From: Exophiala sp. HKRS030
Taxonomy: Eukaryota > Ascomycota > Eurotiomycetes > Chaetothyriales > Herpotrichiellaceae
Assembly: GCA_023897205.1 (NCBI GenBank)
Contig: JAHWDD010000010.1
Location: 806,001 to 870,000 of the forward strand
Reading direction: 5' to 3'
DNA length: 64,000 bases
Below, in pieces: positions 32,655 to 43,153 of the stretch. Position 1 is the stretch's first letter. Each line of letters opens with the position of its first letter. The position numbers and the translations under genes are program-made. The notes under the pieces are model-generated. The model saw only the letters and a program-made list of their open reading frames with translations, was not told the origin of the DNA and did no database searches.

Positions 32655-33147
32655 ATGACTGCCAATATCGATATGTCACGACGAAACAAGAAGCCAAGGC
32701 AATTGCTTGAGAATGAGAGAGCGCGGTTGGAGGAATTTATCGACTCGATCGGATACTCTGCAAGGTAAGACCAAAGAGCAAGGAGGTGTAGAACAAAATC
32801 TCACAACGTCCAGGTACTCTGATTCAGAGTATGAATACCGACACGTCCAACTGCCGAAAGCCATGTTGAAAGCTATTCCACGAGATTACTTTGACGAGTC
32901 TAAGGGAACGCTGAAGCTCCTGTGGGAAGATGAATGGCGAGCCCTTGGAATTACACAGGTTAGTTATCCAGACTTCACGAGAAGGATTTTCGGCTTAGAC
33001 TGCGCAGAGTCTCGGATGGGAACACTATGAGGTACACGAGCCAGAACCACACATTCTGCTGTTCAAGTGAGTCCACAAACTCCTCGGTTGAAAGCACATA
33101 CTGACGTTCTCAGGCGTCCGATTGGGTATCAGCCTCCAGCTCAATGA
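32655..33147 (+). CDS. CKS1: cyclin-dependent kinase regulatory subunit
   Basis: Four exons (32655-32764, 32814-32958, 33008-33066, 33114-33147) encode 115 residues. After a basic N-terminus, the whole CKS fold is present: [17 protein letters not shown], then [20 protein letters not shown] and [17 protein letters not shown], including the HEPEPH hinge. CKS proteins bind Cdk1 and phosphorylated substrates and promote mitotic phosphorylation and APC/C function. The introns are 48-55 bp. The coding joins restore the conserved sequence without gaps. Confidence 0.96.
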
Positions 33148-33450
33148 TCAAGGAATGTTTCAAGGTCACTCAAACAGCGCAGCATTGGGATGGCGTTAAT
33201 CTGTTGTTGTGGGAACTGTATTCAATTGTGCATTCAGCGAGCGTGCTTACCAGGTTTATATGACTTGACTAATGACCGCAAACGGACGGGATTTGGGCAC
33301 CAGATATTAGACGTTCATTCAGGCCTTGCATACCTAGTTCAACGATCAATTGTAACTCCCTGGGCAGCAGGCCAGATACACTGCTTCAATCTAACTGCAA
33401 ATCTTTGTTTTCGCATTAAGTTCAGAGGTATCGGTTCGGCCACACGAAGC
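33148..33450. other. convergent 3' flanks
   Basis: A short stretch between CKS1 (+) and the DsbA-like gene (-). Nothing notable is seen. Confidence 0.35.
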
Positions 33451-34089
33451 TCATGTCGCATTCTTCTTGAGCCACTCCTCCCACTGTCCCACCGTCCAGC
33501 CAGAAGATATGCTGCGTTCTTCGACTCCATTGAACAAGACCGTCGGAGTGACATGGACACCTGTGAGTCTGTTGGCCTTGACCATCAACTTGACGTCGTT
33601 GGTAACCTTGTTTCCGATGTTCAGACCACCGTCGTCGTCCGGCTTGTCCGGAACCAACAGCAAGTCCAGAATGGTTTTCTCGTCCACCCCGTCCACCGTG
33701 CCCGCCAGCTTGGCCAGTCGCCTGTAGGTGTCGTTGCGTACCTCGTTGACGACGTTGACGTCAAAGTAGTCGGTCTGCTGCTGGAAGAGCTTCTCCGAGA
33801 ACGCCCAGAACGATTTGGGAGCCGTCTGCAGTACGGCGGCGCCGGCTTCGTGCACGAGCGTCGAAGATGGGTGCCACGGTTGGATCTGTTGTCGGAATAT
33901 GACCCGAACTCCTGGGTTTGTATACTTGGTTCGAATGATGGGGATGACCTCGTTGTAGAACGTCTTGAAGATCTTTGCGGAGAACGGGCAGACGTAGTCC
34001 AAGTAGATCTCGATTGTGTGTTTGGCTTCAATACCGTGAGAAGCGGCAGAGGCGAGCAGCTGCCCGGAGAACTTGGGTGGTAGAGCCAT
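33451..34089 (-). CDS. DsbA-like thioredoxin-fold protein
   Basis: An intronless 212-residue protein. The strand-loop IEIYLDYVCPFSAK (about 26-39) occupies the thioredoxin active-site position, but has Cys-Pro-Phe-Ser instead of CxxC, and this is the only cysteine in the protein. VHVTPTVLFNG (about 180-190) is the cis-proline loop. An alpha-helical insert lies between, as in DsbA and 2-hydroxychromene-2-carboxylate isomerase relatives. No signal peptide is seen, so it is probably cytosolic. A single Cys argues against disulfide exchange of the DsbA kind and suggests a glutathione- or substrate-binding role. Function is inferred. Confidence 0.8.
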   Translation of the reverse strand: MALPPKFSGQLLASAASHGIEAKHTIEIYLDYVCPFSAKIFKTFYNEVIPIIRTKYTNPGVRVIFRQQIQPWHPSSTLVHEAGAAVLQTAPKSFWAFSEKLFQQQTDYFDVNVVNEVRNDTYRRLAKLAGTVDGVDEKTILDLLLVPDKPDDDGGLNIGNKVTNDVKLMVKANRLTGVHVTPTVLFNGVEERSISSGWTVGQWEEWLKKNAT

Positions 34090-35135
34090 TTTTATTTTTT
34101 TGTTCTTTTTTTGGGATGTATAAAATAGAAGAAGGGGGAGAGGTACATATACCTAAAATCTACTCTCCGTATATCAATCAGATCGGCGAGGGATTCCGTC
34201 ATCAACAACAATAACGGGGGACCGGGGGGGTAACGTAATCCAATCTCATATAATCGAGGGGCATACGAGTAGCAAATGCAATGTCAATCTGACATAGCAC
34301 TTTGAGAAGAACGTCAAGTCGAGACCTGACCATGCTCTTGGGTGTTTACTGTCAGTGTTGGCGTCTGCTGTATCGATGGCCCGTAACAGAGATTCTTGGA
34401 GCTATCGTTGAGTCCGAAATACACGCCAATTCATTCATGCGTCCAACATCCCCCTTTTCACACGACACAAAAACACTGTGTCTATCTCATACACAACCTA
34501 GGTACCACAGGTATTCGCCTCTTGACGACATCCCATTGTATCCTCTATTGTGCACTGACGATAGCACTGGATCCCTCCTGGCTTGACAATGCTGCCTCAG
34601 TTCGACCAGGCTGAGGGTTCCGTTTGTTACTGTGTGCACTTCAACACACCATGCTCGCCCACCTTGCAGTCTTTCATGGGCCTTTTTGAGCCTCAGACCA
34701 ACGATCTCATGCTCAAAGCACATGGTAGGGACAAATATAGTCGCGGCGACGTCTGTACACATCGTTTCACTGTCCCTATGGTCATTCTGGGACCGCCATC
34801 TTACGGCTGAGGCCATCAACACCTCACCCACCCTTCTCAACCGCCTAGACAAGCCCAAGCCCCGCGGTGCAAATTCCTCCCTCATTCATGCGCTCCGTTC
34901 TTGAGCCATCGTTCATCTTGCGTCGATACATTCTATTGAACCCTCTGCCTCATGAATCATGGCCTATTGTCCCTATTCATGCTGTGTTCTCCGCGTGGGA
35001 AGGTTTGTTCTTTCCATCAATGTGAAAGTCTGTGAGTATCCCCCCAGGTAAGTTCGAATCCTTTTCCTCTTTCTCTCCCTTCTCCCTCCCTATACCCTCG
35101 AAACGCACATACACATCTCTCCTTGCCTCGACAAA
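34090..35135. other. intergenic region
   Basis: A 1-kb stretch with no convincing gene. It includes a poly-T/A-rich upstream flank of the DsbA-like gene, a G-run at about 34216-34230, and ACCTAGGTACC at 34497-34507. A 132-codon minus-strand frame (34487-34885) has no recognisable domain. Confidence 0.4.
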
Positions 35136-35879
35136 ATGGAGGCCAATCAACTCATCATGGCATTGCTCGCCCTCGGCACCAAGTGTGTCGCCTTTGCCGC
35201 CTTCTTCTCTCTCCGCCTGCTCGTGGCGTTGCTCCTCCTCGTTTTTGGCGAGGTTGAGCCCCGCCTGGAGTTGTTTGGGCTCTTGTGGCGCCTCCCAAAC
35301 GACCCTCATCTCGCTCTGGGTGTGGATGGACCCCCAGATGTCGACTGGGCGGACGTTGTTCTGGGTTGGTGGTCTGGTTTCCTGGGCTTGGTGTCGCCCT
35401 TGTGGCGGACCAAGGATGACTTGGGAGGGCTCAAGGGCCTTCTCGATGCGAAATTTCTCCCATTTCTTCACCGGGCATCGGTCACAACCGCCGGCGGTTG
35501 TTTGACTTGCGACGGCGCCGGCCTCGTGCCGGAAATGCTCGTTTGCTTGCCCTGTGGTGCCTGGGTGCATGTCGACTGCATCCATGGCTTGGAGATCTCG
35601 CACGGCTGGTGCACGGAGTGTGCACAGTGTTCCCTCGTGACGGGAGAGTGGACCGAGACCAAGGTCCAGCGCGACATCAGAAAGAGAAAGGAGAGGGCCC
35701 TGCGCAAGAAGGAGAACAAGCGCGAGAATAGGGCGCAAGGACGACACCAGAAGGAGGAGAGGGCTCCGAAACAACCTCGCGGTGGAGGAGGAGGTGGATG
35801 GGGGGCGCCCTTGGGGATTCGGCATCCTCACCAACAGGATTTGAAGAAAAACTTCTTCTACCCCTTGGGCGCCGACTAG
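35136..35879 (+). CDS. putative membrane-anchored zinc-finger protein
   Basis: An intronless 247-residue frame. Residues 5-37 are strongly hydrophobic (LIMALLALG then SLRLLVALLLLVFG), suggesting a membrane anchor. Near residues 122-170 is a PHD/RING-like set of ligands, CLTC-x12-CLPC-x4-HVDC-x11-CTEC-x2-C. It is followed by a highly charged helix (KRKERALRKKENKRENRAQ) and a Gly-rich tail. The regular Cys/His spacing is why this strand is preferred over a 361-codon frame on the opposite strand covering the same DNA. Family not recognised. It may be a membrane E3-type protein or a fungal orphan. Confidence 0.5.
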   Translation: MEANQLIMALLALGTKCVAFAAFFSLRLLVALLLLVFGEVEPRLELFGLLWRLPNDPHLALGVDGPPDVDWADVVLGWWSGFLGLVSPLWRTKDDLGGLKGLLDAKFLPFLHRASVTTAGGCLTCDGAGLVPEMLVCLPCGAWVHVDCIHGLEISHGWCTECAQCSLVTGEWTETKVQRDIRKRKERALRKKENKRENRAQGRHQKEERAPKQPRGGGGGGWGAPLGIRHPHQQDLKKNFFYPLGAD

Positions 35880-36290
35880 CAGAGGCAGCAGAAGGCTGCG
35901 GCGCGTGCTGAGGCACGGGAGCAGGGGCGGCGGCTCGCGGCGCAAATTGAGCGTCGAAGCCGTCGAGGGATCTGGAGGTGGTTTGAGAGCCTGAAGTGAA
36001 GGAACGGGTGGGGGACGAGGTAATATGATAGCGCCGGACGCCATCATGACGAGACAAGACACGTGTGCGAGAAGAAGGTGGTAGATAGAATAGCCATGGA
36101 GGCTACCAGAAGGCCACGTGAGAAGCAGGACTTCTCAAAAAGTGAGAGAATGATCAATGACCTTTTGTACGAGTACAGCTCCTTTCCCAGACCGATCTAA
36201 ATACCTCTCTACATTTCCCATACCAGAACTAGCAGAGTCATCCCAGAAAGTGGCGTACGGAACAGATAATGCTACATATCTATGCTCAAA
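35880..36290. other. intergenic region
   Basis: The flank after the zinc-finger gene and the 3' flank of the mitochondrial gene on the other strand. It starts with a purine/GC-rich segment that continues the opposite-strand open frame. No gene is called. Confidence 0.35.
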
Positions 36291-37553
36291 TCAAGCCCTT
36301 TTGGATACCTGTTTGGGAGCAGCGGGTTTGGGAGCCTGGCTGGGATGGCCAGCCGCCATCAATCTCCGAATGGTCTTCATGAACTGCTTCGTCTGCGTGC
36401 CCTGGTAAGTGCCATTGTTGTTCAAATTCTCGACCACATGGTCTAAAAATGGCATCTTCTGTTTTCGGACTGTTGGGTAGTCACCACGGACATACGTATC
36501 GGCAAGGCCCTGACGCTCTGTCTGTCGTGAGACAACGTCGCTGAAAGACATGTCGTGTGGCTTAGCCTCGATATTCTTCCGCTCTGTCACTCGATCGGCA
36601 CGCTTCTGAGCCATCTCCGCGGCCAATTTCAACACTTCGGCCTTCTCTTCCTCACTCTCGAAGCGTGTGAAGTAGCCCTTGACGTAACGCTCGGCGAGTT
36701 GCCCGGGGGTCTGATAGCCATGCGGGATGCGGTGCGCAAGCCATTCGATCCGCTGCTGAACAGTCTCTGTCAAGCCCGTGCCAGAGAGCGGTGTGTTTGG
36801 CCAGTCTGCTCGAAGGTCCTTGACCGCCATGTTCTGACCGGGGGTGTAGGTGATCTCCTCAGTCGGGTTTGGAGGCGGATCAATCACCGTATTGACCCAG
36901 TGGTCTACTTTTTCCTCAATCTCGAGATCTTCATCGGCATCCTCATCCTCTGCAGCTTTTCTTGCCTTCCTTTGATCGCGGCGCTGAATTCTCTTGTCTA
37001 CTCGAGGTCCTGTACCACGTCCCGCTGGAGCTTTACCGGGCTGAGAGCTTCTTTGTCCGCTGCGTTGGAAGGGAGGACGGCTGGAGGTGCCATCGCGAGG
37101 AGGGCCTGTACGGCGCAGAACGGGGCCTGGCGGAGAGGGCCTTGAACCAGGTGTTGATGTTCTGTTGATATTTTGACGCTGGCCAGGCTGGGTGGTTGCG
37201 GCTCCCGCGCGAGCTGCGGCGCCTGGGCCAGTATTTGACCGTCTCAGGAGCGTACCACGCTGGGCTGGTGCACTTGATTCACGGACCAGGTGTGATGGAC
37301 CAGCACCTTTCGGTCCTATCTTTTCACGGATTATACGTGGACCGGACGAGCTCGCATTGCTGTTCAAGGCCTTAGAATCGTCTGCAAAGAACTGTCAGAT
37401 GGAGAATAGTTTAGAATGCAGGATGTATATACCGTCTGCTAGCAGGCTGCGGGCGGCAGAAAATCTTCGAAAGGTGCTTTTTGGGGGCAATGCCGAGCTC
37501 GTAGGTCTCGCCCTGAGACTCAGCCTTGCACATCGTGTGCAAAGGTGGTCCAT
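36291..37553 (-). CDS. mitochondrial matrix-targeted basic protein, possibly mitoribosome-associated
   Basis: Two exons, 37553-37433 and 37381-36291, encode 403 residues; the join gives LLADDDSKAL. Exon 1 is a typical presequence (MDHLCTRCARLSLRARPTSS, then FRRFSAARSLLAD). The next ~130 residues are Arg/Pro/Gly-rich and disordered. An acidic patch (EDEDADEDLEIEEK) leads into a helical C-terminal domain with YTPGQNMAVKDLRADWPNTP, HRIPHGYQTPGQLAERYVKG and FLDHVVENLNNNGTYQGTQT. The domain looks conserved but I cannot name the family. A mitoribosomal or mitochondrial RNA-related role is an inference from targeting and basic composition only. Confidence 0.7.
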
Positions 37554-38177
37554 TGCTAGCGTGATGCTGCGTACCAATACAAGTATCAATCAGACTACGT
37601 TCAAAATCATTGTAGATTTGGATCCGGAGCTTCAGTAGCGAGAGAATCTTGGCGCATCACGTGTTTTCAGCCTCGTGGCCGCGAGGCTGCGCAGGTTGAA
37701 CATCAAGACTCGACAAGAGCGTAGTCTCTAGGAAGGTACTGGCTACGTACGGACTACATCAAGGGCAAATACTGGTAGGTGAAAATCCAGCGCACTTAGT
37801 CGGGAACGAGAGGTCCTGTCATGGACAAAAACCTCAAATCCAGCAGGAGATGTACATAACAAGCGGGTTTGGTCCCTGATGCGGGAGAATACTACCACCC
37901 CTCGACGATACTGCAGTAGAGCCGTCAACACATATTGGAAATACACAAGATGGGTTCCATTGACGAGTCAAAGTCAGTGAGGATCGAGGTCAGGCAAAGT
38001 ACTCACAGGGTGAGTATGTTGGTGTCTCCAATACTCAGTACGAGTAGAGAGAACAATGGCCAAGCCATCTGGCACTAGTCTAAATGCGGCATTTGCCAGC
38101 ACCAGTCTATATCACTGCCATTCTTCAATGATGTTTATCGTCCAGAAAACATTATATCGAGTACCACCCCATTGACA
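37554..38177. other. divergent intergenic region
   Basis: Lies between the mitochondrial gene (-) and the disordered nuclear protein (+). No supported gene or repeat is seen. Confidence 0.35.
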
Positions 38178-40298
38178 ATGGTTCATACCCGTGGACAAGG
38201 CGCCCGACCCGAGGGCTTTTCGGAATACCAACCACCAAAACGTGAGCGAAAGATGGCCCAATCCCAAGGTGTTGCTTGCACATCCCCAGTGCCTGCAACT
38301 TTTGTCTCCCATTACCAGCATGCTTCCACCCAGACAGAGGACCTAGATCTAACCAGTCGAACAGAGACGCAGAGTACAAAGCGACGCCGAGAAGACGATG
38401 GCTCAGAAAATTCCTCGAAAAGACCGCGGCATGCGGTCACCCCAGAGCAACCTCGTCGAGGAAATACTTTTATGTTCTCCGCTACGCGAAACCGAAGCCT
38501 CCTTACCTCCGCTCCGCCTAAGCTCTCTTCGCGTCGCGATTCTCCCTATAGTAGAAAAGCCATCATTCCCGTCGAGCGAACGAACACTCCACCGAAAACT
38601 TCAGAAAAACATGACGAGGGCGATGAAAGGATCAGGGAGCCAGAAACACCAGCTCAACAGACTCCAGCAAGAGCAGGCGGTCTTTTTGGCAGTGTTAGAA
38701 AGATTTTTGGCTACCTAACTGGTGCGCCGAATGACGCAGAACAGGCAGAACAAACGCGACATTCGAACAGTGAAGTAGAAGACGTGTCACCTAAACAAAC
38801 AACACTTGACCACAGCATTTTCACCTCCGATGTACCTTCACCCACACCAAGAACAAACGGTTCTGCCCCTCCTACTTCAGAGGCTCTCGTGGATGATCGT
38901 GTATTTACCAAAGAGAATTGGAAGCGGAGAAGGGCTATGAATACCCGCGCTGGCCGTGAAGCACTGGCGGCTTTGAGAGACACCAACACTGAAGCTGAAA
39001 TGGAACAGTTCAATCCCACTGAAATCCCAGGCACAAATAAACGCAAGCTTGCTTCATTCAACGGAGAACTGCCACCACCTAAGAGAGGTGGTTTCGGCAT
39101 CGACGAGACTTATCTAGACGTGGACAATGAGGTTGAGGGACTCGAAGAGTCGCGACCCACATGCGATGAGCCTTTCACACCATCAAACAAGATTGCACCA
39201 CAAACTCCTTTGCGCTCCGCTCTGAGAGCAAACACTTACACCACCTTGGCACGATCCGGAAAGTCAGTACGCATCAACCCACAGACCTCGGTGAAACATG
39301 TGTATGGCACATACGGTCGCTCTGGAGAGTATCGTGGCAGCATGTTTTCTGATCCTTCCGACAGATCAAAAATATCCGAATCATCTGCGTCTAGTATCTC
39401 CGCGAGGGACGTGAGCGGCATGCACCCCCCTAAAACCCTCCAGAACACTGCAAACAATACATCACCCAAATTTCGACTTGATCCCAGCGTCGTTGATCCG
39501 AATGATACCACCTGGCGACCATCTCTCGCTAATCCTTCTCCTGGGCATTTCCGGGTTCCTGATATGGACGAATATGAGGAGGATGAAGAAGAAGATACCA
39601 TCACACTCGGCCAGACAACTGACGAAGAAATCCCTCCTCGACCCAGCACGCCTCGAATGTCTCATGCAGAACTTCCTGGATCTTCCTCTTCCCTGACACC
39701 AAGTTCATCAGTTCAAGATGAGAGCTCTGTCAACGACACTACCGAAAGCCGATTGGAAAAGGCAAGGTCTGATGCTCAAAAATACAAACCAGCACGATCA
39801 TCACGACTTTCGCTCACCGAAAAGGTGCGCTCACGATCCTCGTCGCCTCCTTCAGAAGATATGGGAGAGATCAGCTCTTTTCGTGAGTCGCAGATTGAGG
39901 TTTCAGATACGCCTCCTATCCGACCCAGGAGCCAAATCGGTACTCCCAACAATACAACAATGTCGTCATCATTCAGCCCAACGCCAAAGGCACGTAAAGA
40001 GTTGGACAACACTGCTGTTGGAGAAGACGGGATGACGGACTATCAAAGAGAACACCAATACGACGAATGGGCCGCCGGGCTCGATTGGCCTCAAGCGCAA
40101 ACTTATGTCGAAGCCGGCATCGCGTCTCAATTTGTCGACAACCTAGTCCGAAAGAATTGGACCGAACGTGACAGTCAAGAGTCAGCCGAGTTCTGGACTC
40201 GAGAGTTTGATCGAGGAGAAGAGTTTGCCAGGCAAGCGGCCGCCGAGGGAAGAGAGCTCGTTTGGATTACCGACCCTGAAGAAATGATTGATTGTTAG
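38178..40298 (+). CDS. large disordered, probably nuclear, fungal protein
   Basis: An intronless 706-residue frame starting at ATG 38178. Most is low complexity, rich in Ser, Pro, Thr, Arg and acidic residues, with basic clusters (STKRRREDDG, SSKRPRHAV) suited to nuclear import. More ordered blocks are FGSVRKIFGYLTGAP, DDRVFTKENWKRRRAMNTRAGREA, KSVRINPQTSVKHVYGTYG and the C-terminal ~80 residues (YDEWAAGLDWPQAQTYVEAG to FWTREFDRGEEFARQAAAEG). Many SP/TP sites suggest phosphorylation by Cdk-type kinases. Family not recognised; a chromatin or nuclear-envelope role is only a guess. Confidence 0.75.
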   Translation: MVHTRGQGARPEGFSEYQPPKRERKMAQSQGVACTSPVPATFVSHYQHASTQTEDLDLTSRTETQSTKRRREDDGSENSSKRPRHAVTPEQPRRGNTFMFSATRNRSLLTSAPPKLSSRRDSPYSRKAIIPVERTNTPPKTSEKHDEGDERIREPETPAQQTPARAGGLFGSVRKIFGYLTGAPNDAEQAEQTRHSNSEVEDVSPKQTTLDHSIFTSDVPSPTPRTNGSAPPTSEALVDDRVFTKENWKRRRAMNTRAGREALAALRDTNTEAEMEQFNPTEIPGTNKRKLASFNGELPPPKRGGFGIDETYLDVDNEVEGLEESRPTCDEPFTPSNKIAPQTPLRSALRANTYTTLARSGKSVRINPQTSVKHVYGTYGRSGEYRGSMFSDPSDRSKISESSASSISARDVSGMHPPKTLQNTANNTSPKFRLDPSVVDPNDTTWRPSLANPSPGHFRVPDMDEYEEDEEEDTITLGQTTDEEIPPRPSTPRMSHAELPGSSSSLTPSSSVQDESSVNDTTESRLEKARSDAQKYKPARSSRLSLTEKVRSRSSSPPSEDMGEISSFRESQIEVSDTPPIRPRSQIGTPNNTTMSSSFSPTPKARKELDNTAVGEDGMTDYQREHQYDEWAAGLDWPQAQTYVEAGIASQFVDNLVRKNWTERDSQESAEFWTREFDRGEEFARQAAAEGRELVWITDPEEMIDC

Positions 40299-40915
40299 AG
40301 ACATGAAAACTCAATAGGAGGGGAATCCTGAGGACCAGGCGCAGGAGTCACGCAAACAATACGTGGTAGAAATAATAATACTTTGGGACATGGATGGACT
40401 GGCGAAGCGATAACGACGTGAACTCAGGGCAGGTGTGTGTGGAAGGAAAAGACGGGCGGCATGGTATTGGCCTCCTTCGGTTGGGTTCATTTCACATCGA
40501 GCAGCTCTCTTGTGTGTCCTCCGGGGACACTCTTTTTTGATGTTTATCACTATCTTATCAAGCACCTCATTTTTGCAGATGCTAGAGGCTAGAGAGAACC
40601 CTTTGGCTAGTGTACTGTTTATCGCTCGTACAGAATTGGAAATGAACTTTCTTCCACCGTTTTGCTTTTTTCAAATGCTCTGTTTTTATGTTTCATGTAC
40701 GGAGTAGGTTGACCATTTACAAACAAAAGACTTGCACCAAGGTGCGTTGAGAGGTGTCTGGGTCCTATACATTGTCTCTGTACCTCTCTGTGGGTTTTGG
40801 TTTTATGTTTCGCATGTATAAGGCAGGTACTTACGGAACCTGGAACCCCTGGGTCGGTTTATTCGGTTTCTCCCTAGGTACTAGGTAGACCCATTGGTTG
40901 ACTGAGCTCCTGGTT
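40299..40915. other. convergent 3' flanks
   Basis: Holds TACGGAGTA at 40698-40706 and a paired CCTAGGTACTAGGTAG element at about 40873-40889. No gene is seen. Confidence 0.4.
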
Positions 40916-42368
40916 TCAAGCTTTCGTCTGATCGACAAAGCCAACCTCAATCACACTCAACGTACTACCTGGAGGGGTCTGGATGTTCTTGATGCCCAGA
41001 ATCTTGCCTCGACCCTTGTCCTCGGTTCGAGCAAAGAGTTGCTCGACAAGCCCTTCACCGGCCCTGGACACGAGATCCTTCCACTCGTCCTCGTCGCGTT
41101 CCTTGGCGTTGGTCAGGGCCATCATCTGTAGGTCCGTCGTGCGCATCATGCGCTCGACGTCGTAGGGCAACAGGCCGACGGTCGACGGCATGAGTTGGTC
41201 CATGAGAACGATCCTCGAGTCGGGGGACATGGCTTGGACGAGCGGGCGGAGGATCTTGATGGCATATTCATCACTATAATCGTGCATGATCATGCGCAAA
41301 AAGTAGACGGCGGCGCCCTTGACGGGTTGGGGTTCGAAGAAGCTGTGCTCGACAAACTCGAAGCGCGGTCGGAGGTGTTCCGGCACCACGCTGGTCGCCG
41401 GGTCTTTCGCGTTGTTGATGATCTTGGGGAGGTCCTGCACGACGATGCGGATGCCCGGGTTGGTCTCGGCGATGGGGATGGAGCAGTGGCCCATGTTGCC
41501 CGCGACGTCGACGACGACGGAACCCTCAGGGAGGCCGGCCCAGTCGAACCCCTTCGCGACGTGCTCGTTGGCCATGACGGGGGCCTTGGACATGAAGGTC
41601 ATGATCTTGCTGAAGCGCTCGCGCACCGCCGGGTTGGACTCGTACCACTCGTACTGCACCTTGTCCGTGTTGAAGGTGTAGTTGAGTGCCGCCTTGTTGG
41701 GTTCCTGTCGTCCGTGTCCGAAGTGGTCGAGGGCGTCGACCACACGCGCGGCCACGGGGAACGAGTCCTCGGCGATGAAGTGGTTGAAGGAGCCGACGCC
41801 CCAGTGCGTCAGAAGTCGAGACGATGCCGTGTGTGCGATCAGGCCCGGCGAGGGTTCGTGAAAGACGTGGATCGCCATGAGTTGGCGGAGCATTTGTTTG
41901 AGCTGGGACGGGTCCAGAGACAGTTTGGAAGCAAGGTCGGGGTATGTTATTGTCGACTTGAGTGGGACGTTCGCTGGGATGTTGTATCTATGGACGTAGC
42001 GGAACGCATTGAGATCGTGAGCCTGTAAAGGGGGAGAAAACAAAAGTAAAGGTCAGAGTCGTTGCTACCTACTACCGACGAAATATCAACAGATTCCCGT
42101 TGGGTCTTCAACGTACGCAGTGATATGAATGCCAGGTCAGAACATCATCCGGGCCAGCGGCCAGATCGTACAGTCTCTTTGCAGCAGCGCGAAGGTCGAG
42201 TCTGGCGGCGTCGACCTCTGGAGTGACGGGTGGGAAGAACTCTGGTCCATTCTGGTCGAACGTCGGCTGGGGGAGTTTCTTGGACGCGAGGTAACCCTTG
42301 ATCTGTTTGGCAGTCTCGAGGCACGTCTCGGCCAGAGCTTCCAGATCTTCGACTTTGGAGTCAAGCAT
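40916..42368 (-). CDS. SAM-dependent O-methyltransferase (family 2, sterigmatocystin OMT-like)
   Basis: Two exons, 42368-42117 and 42022-40916 (phase 0), encode 452 residues. The N-terminal helical part contains a winged-helix dimerisation domain (YPDLASKLSLDPSQLKQMLR). The SAM site is VVVDVAGNMGHCSIPIAE, with Ala-Gly-Asn in place of the usual Gly-Gly-Gly. VQDLP is the adenine/ribose strand end, and FLRMIMHDYSDEYAIKIL holds the catalytic His. Relatives methylate hydroxyls of fungal polyketides and other aromatic metabolites. No polyketide synthase is in the window, so the substrate is unknown. The next gene, an amidohydrolase, lies 0.8 kb upstream on the same strand. Confidence 0.9.
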
Positions 42369-43153
42369 GATCTTGACTCGATTAATAAGTCACAACCGAC
42401 CGGTACTTTTCTGTCGTCGGCCAAAAGGGTTTCTGATGGAGTGCGTGGACAGGTTCCAAGGTACTTACTGGCAAGTGTGTAGACACGTACCAGGTGTTTG
42501 ACTCCTTATCTTGTGAAACGCGCGGGAAGACGTGGCATGGCCTATTTAAAACCAATCGCTTTGACAACGCAGCATTGCAGTAGTGTCAGTGTCAAGTGAG
42601 AGACCGAGCGCGCGTTCGGATCCACCTTTGCGAGGTACAAGAGTTGGGGGACTCGCTAGCGTGCTATATATCGCGACAGATTTTATGCTTGGGACAAAAT
42701 GTGATGTACAAAATGTAAGGCCGCCGATACGAAATGCGACCATCAGCCAAGCAAGAGGTGAATGTGTCGGAATGGGTCGAAGGAGCGTCAGGGACACGGA
42801 ATGGAGTAACATGCAGGAATAACGAGTATGGAATGAGGCGGATCAAGGCTGCAGCTAACCGTAAATGTTCTCATGCCGCGCTGGGGTACTTCACATCTAT
42901 CCCGGATATGGGACTTTGGTCTCTCCAGAGACTTATTGCAGCAAGTAAGGATTCTCGTAAACGTCCTAGGAAGTCAGGCAGTCCTCTATATAGTGCTTGG
43001 TTCCGCATTCAGGAGAAAAAGTGGAGGTCGAGAAATGGAAAATCAATCCTCCATACGAGTACGAACACAACAACATGAGTTCCATTTCAGTCACACGTCA
43101 ATGATGAAACTAATGTCGAGGGTGAAGATAAGAGTTACACATCTATCTCTCAC
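42369..43153. other. intergenic region
   Basis: Holds the promoter of the O-methyltransferase and the 3' flank of the amidohydrolase (same strand). Short frames on both strands have no domain. CTATATATCGCG at about 42663-42674 is TATA-like but lies some 300 bp upstream of the methyltransferase ATG. Confidence 0.35.

Noticed and set aside
33190..34083. 297-codon frame opposite the DsbA-like gene
   Set aside because: Shadow of the conserved thioredoxin-fold gene; no domain of its own.
34977..36062. 361-codon minus-strand frame over the zinc-finger gene as the real gene
   Set aside because: No conserved motif, composition typical of an antisense reading, and the plus strand has ordered Cys/His ligands; kept open as a finding.
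41195..42028. 277-codon frame opposite the O-methyltransferase
   Set aside because: Exact antisense of a well-supported coding exon with GC-rich third positions; a codon-bias shadow.
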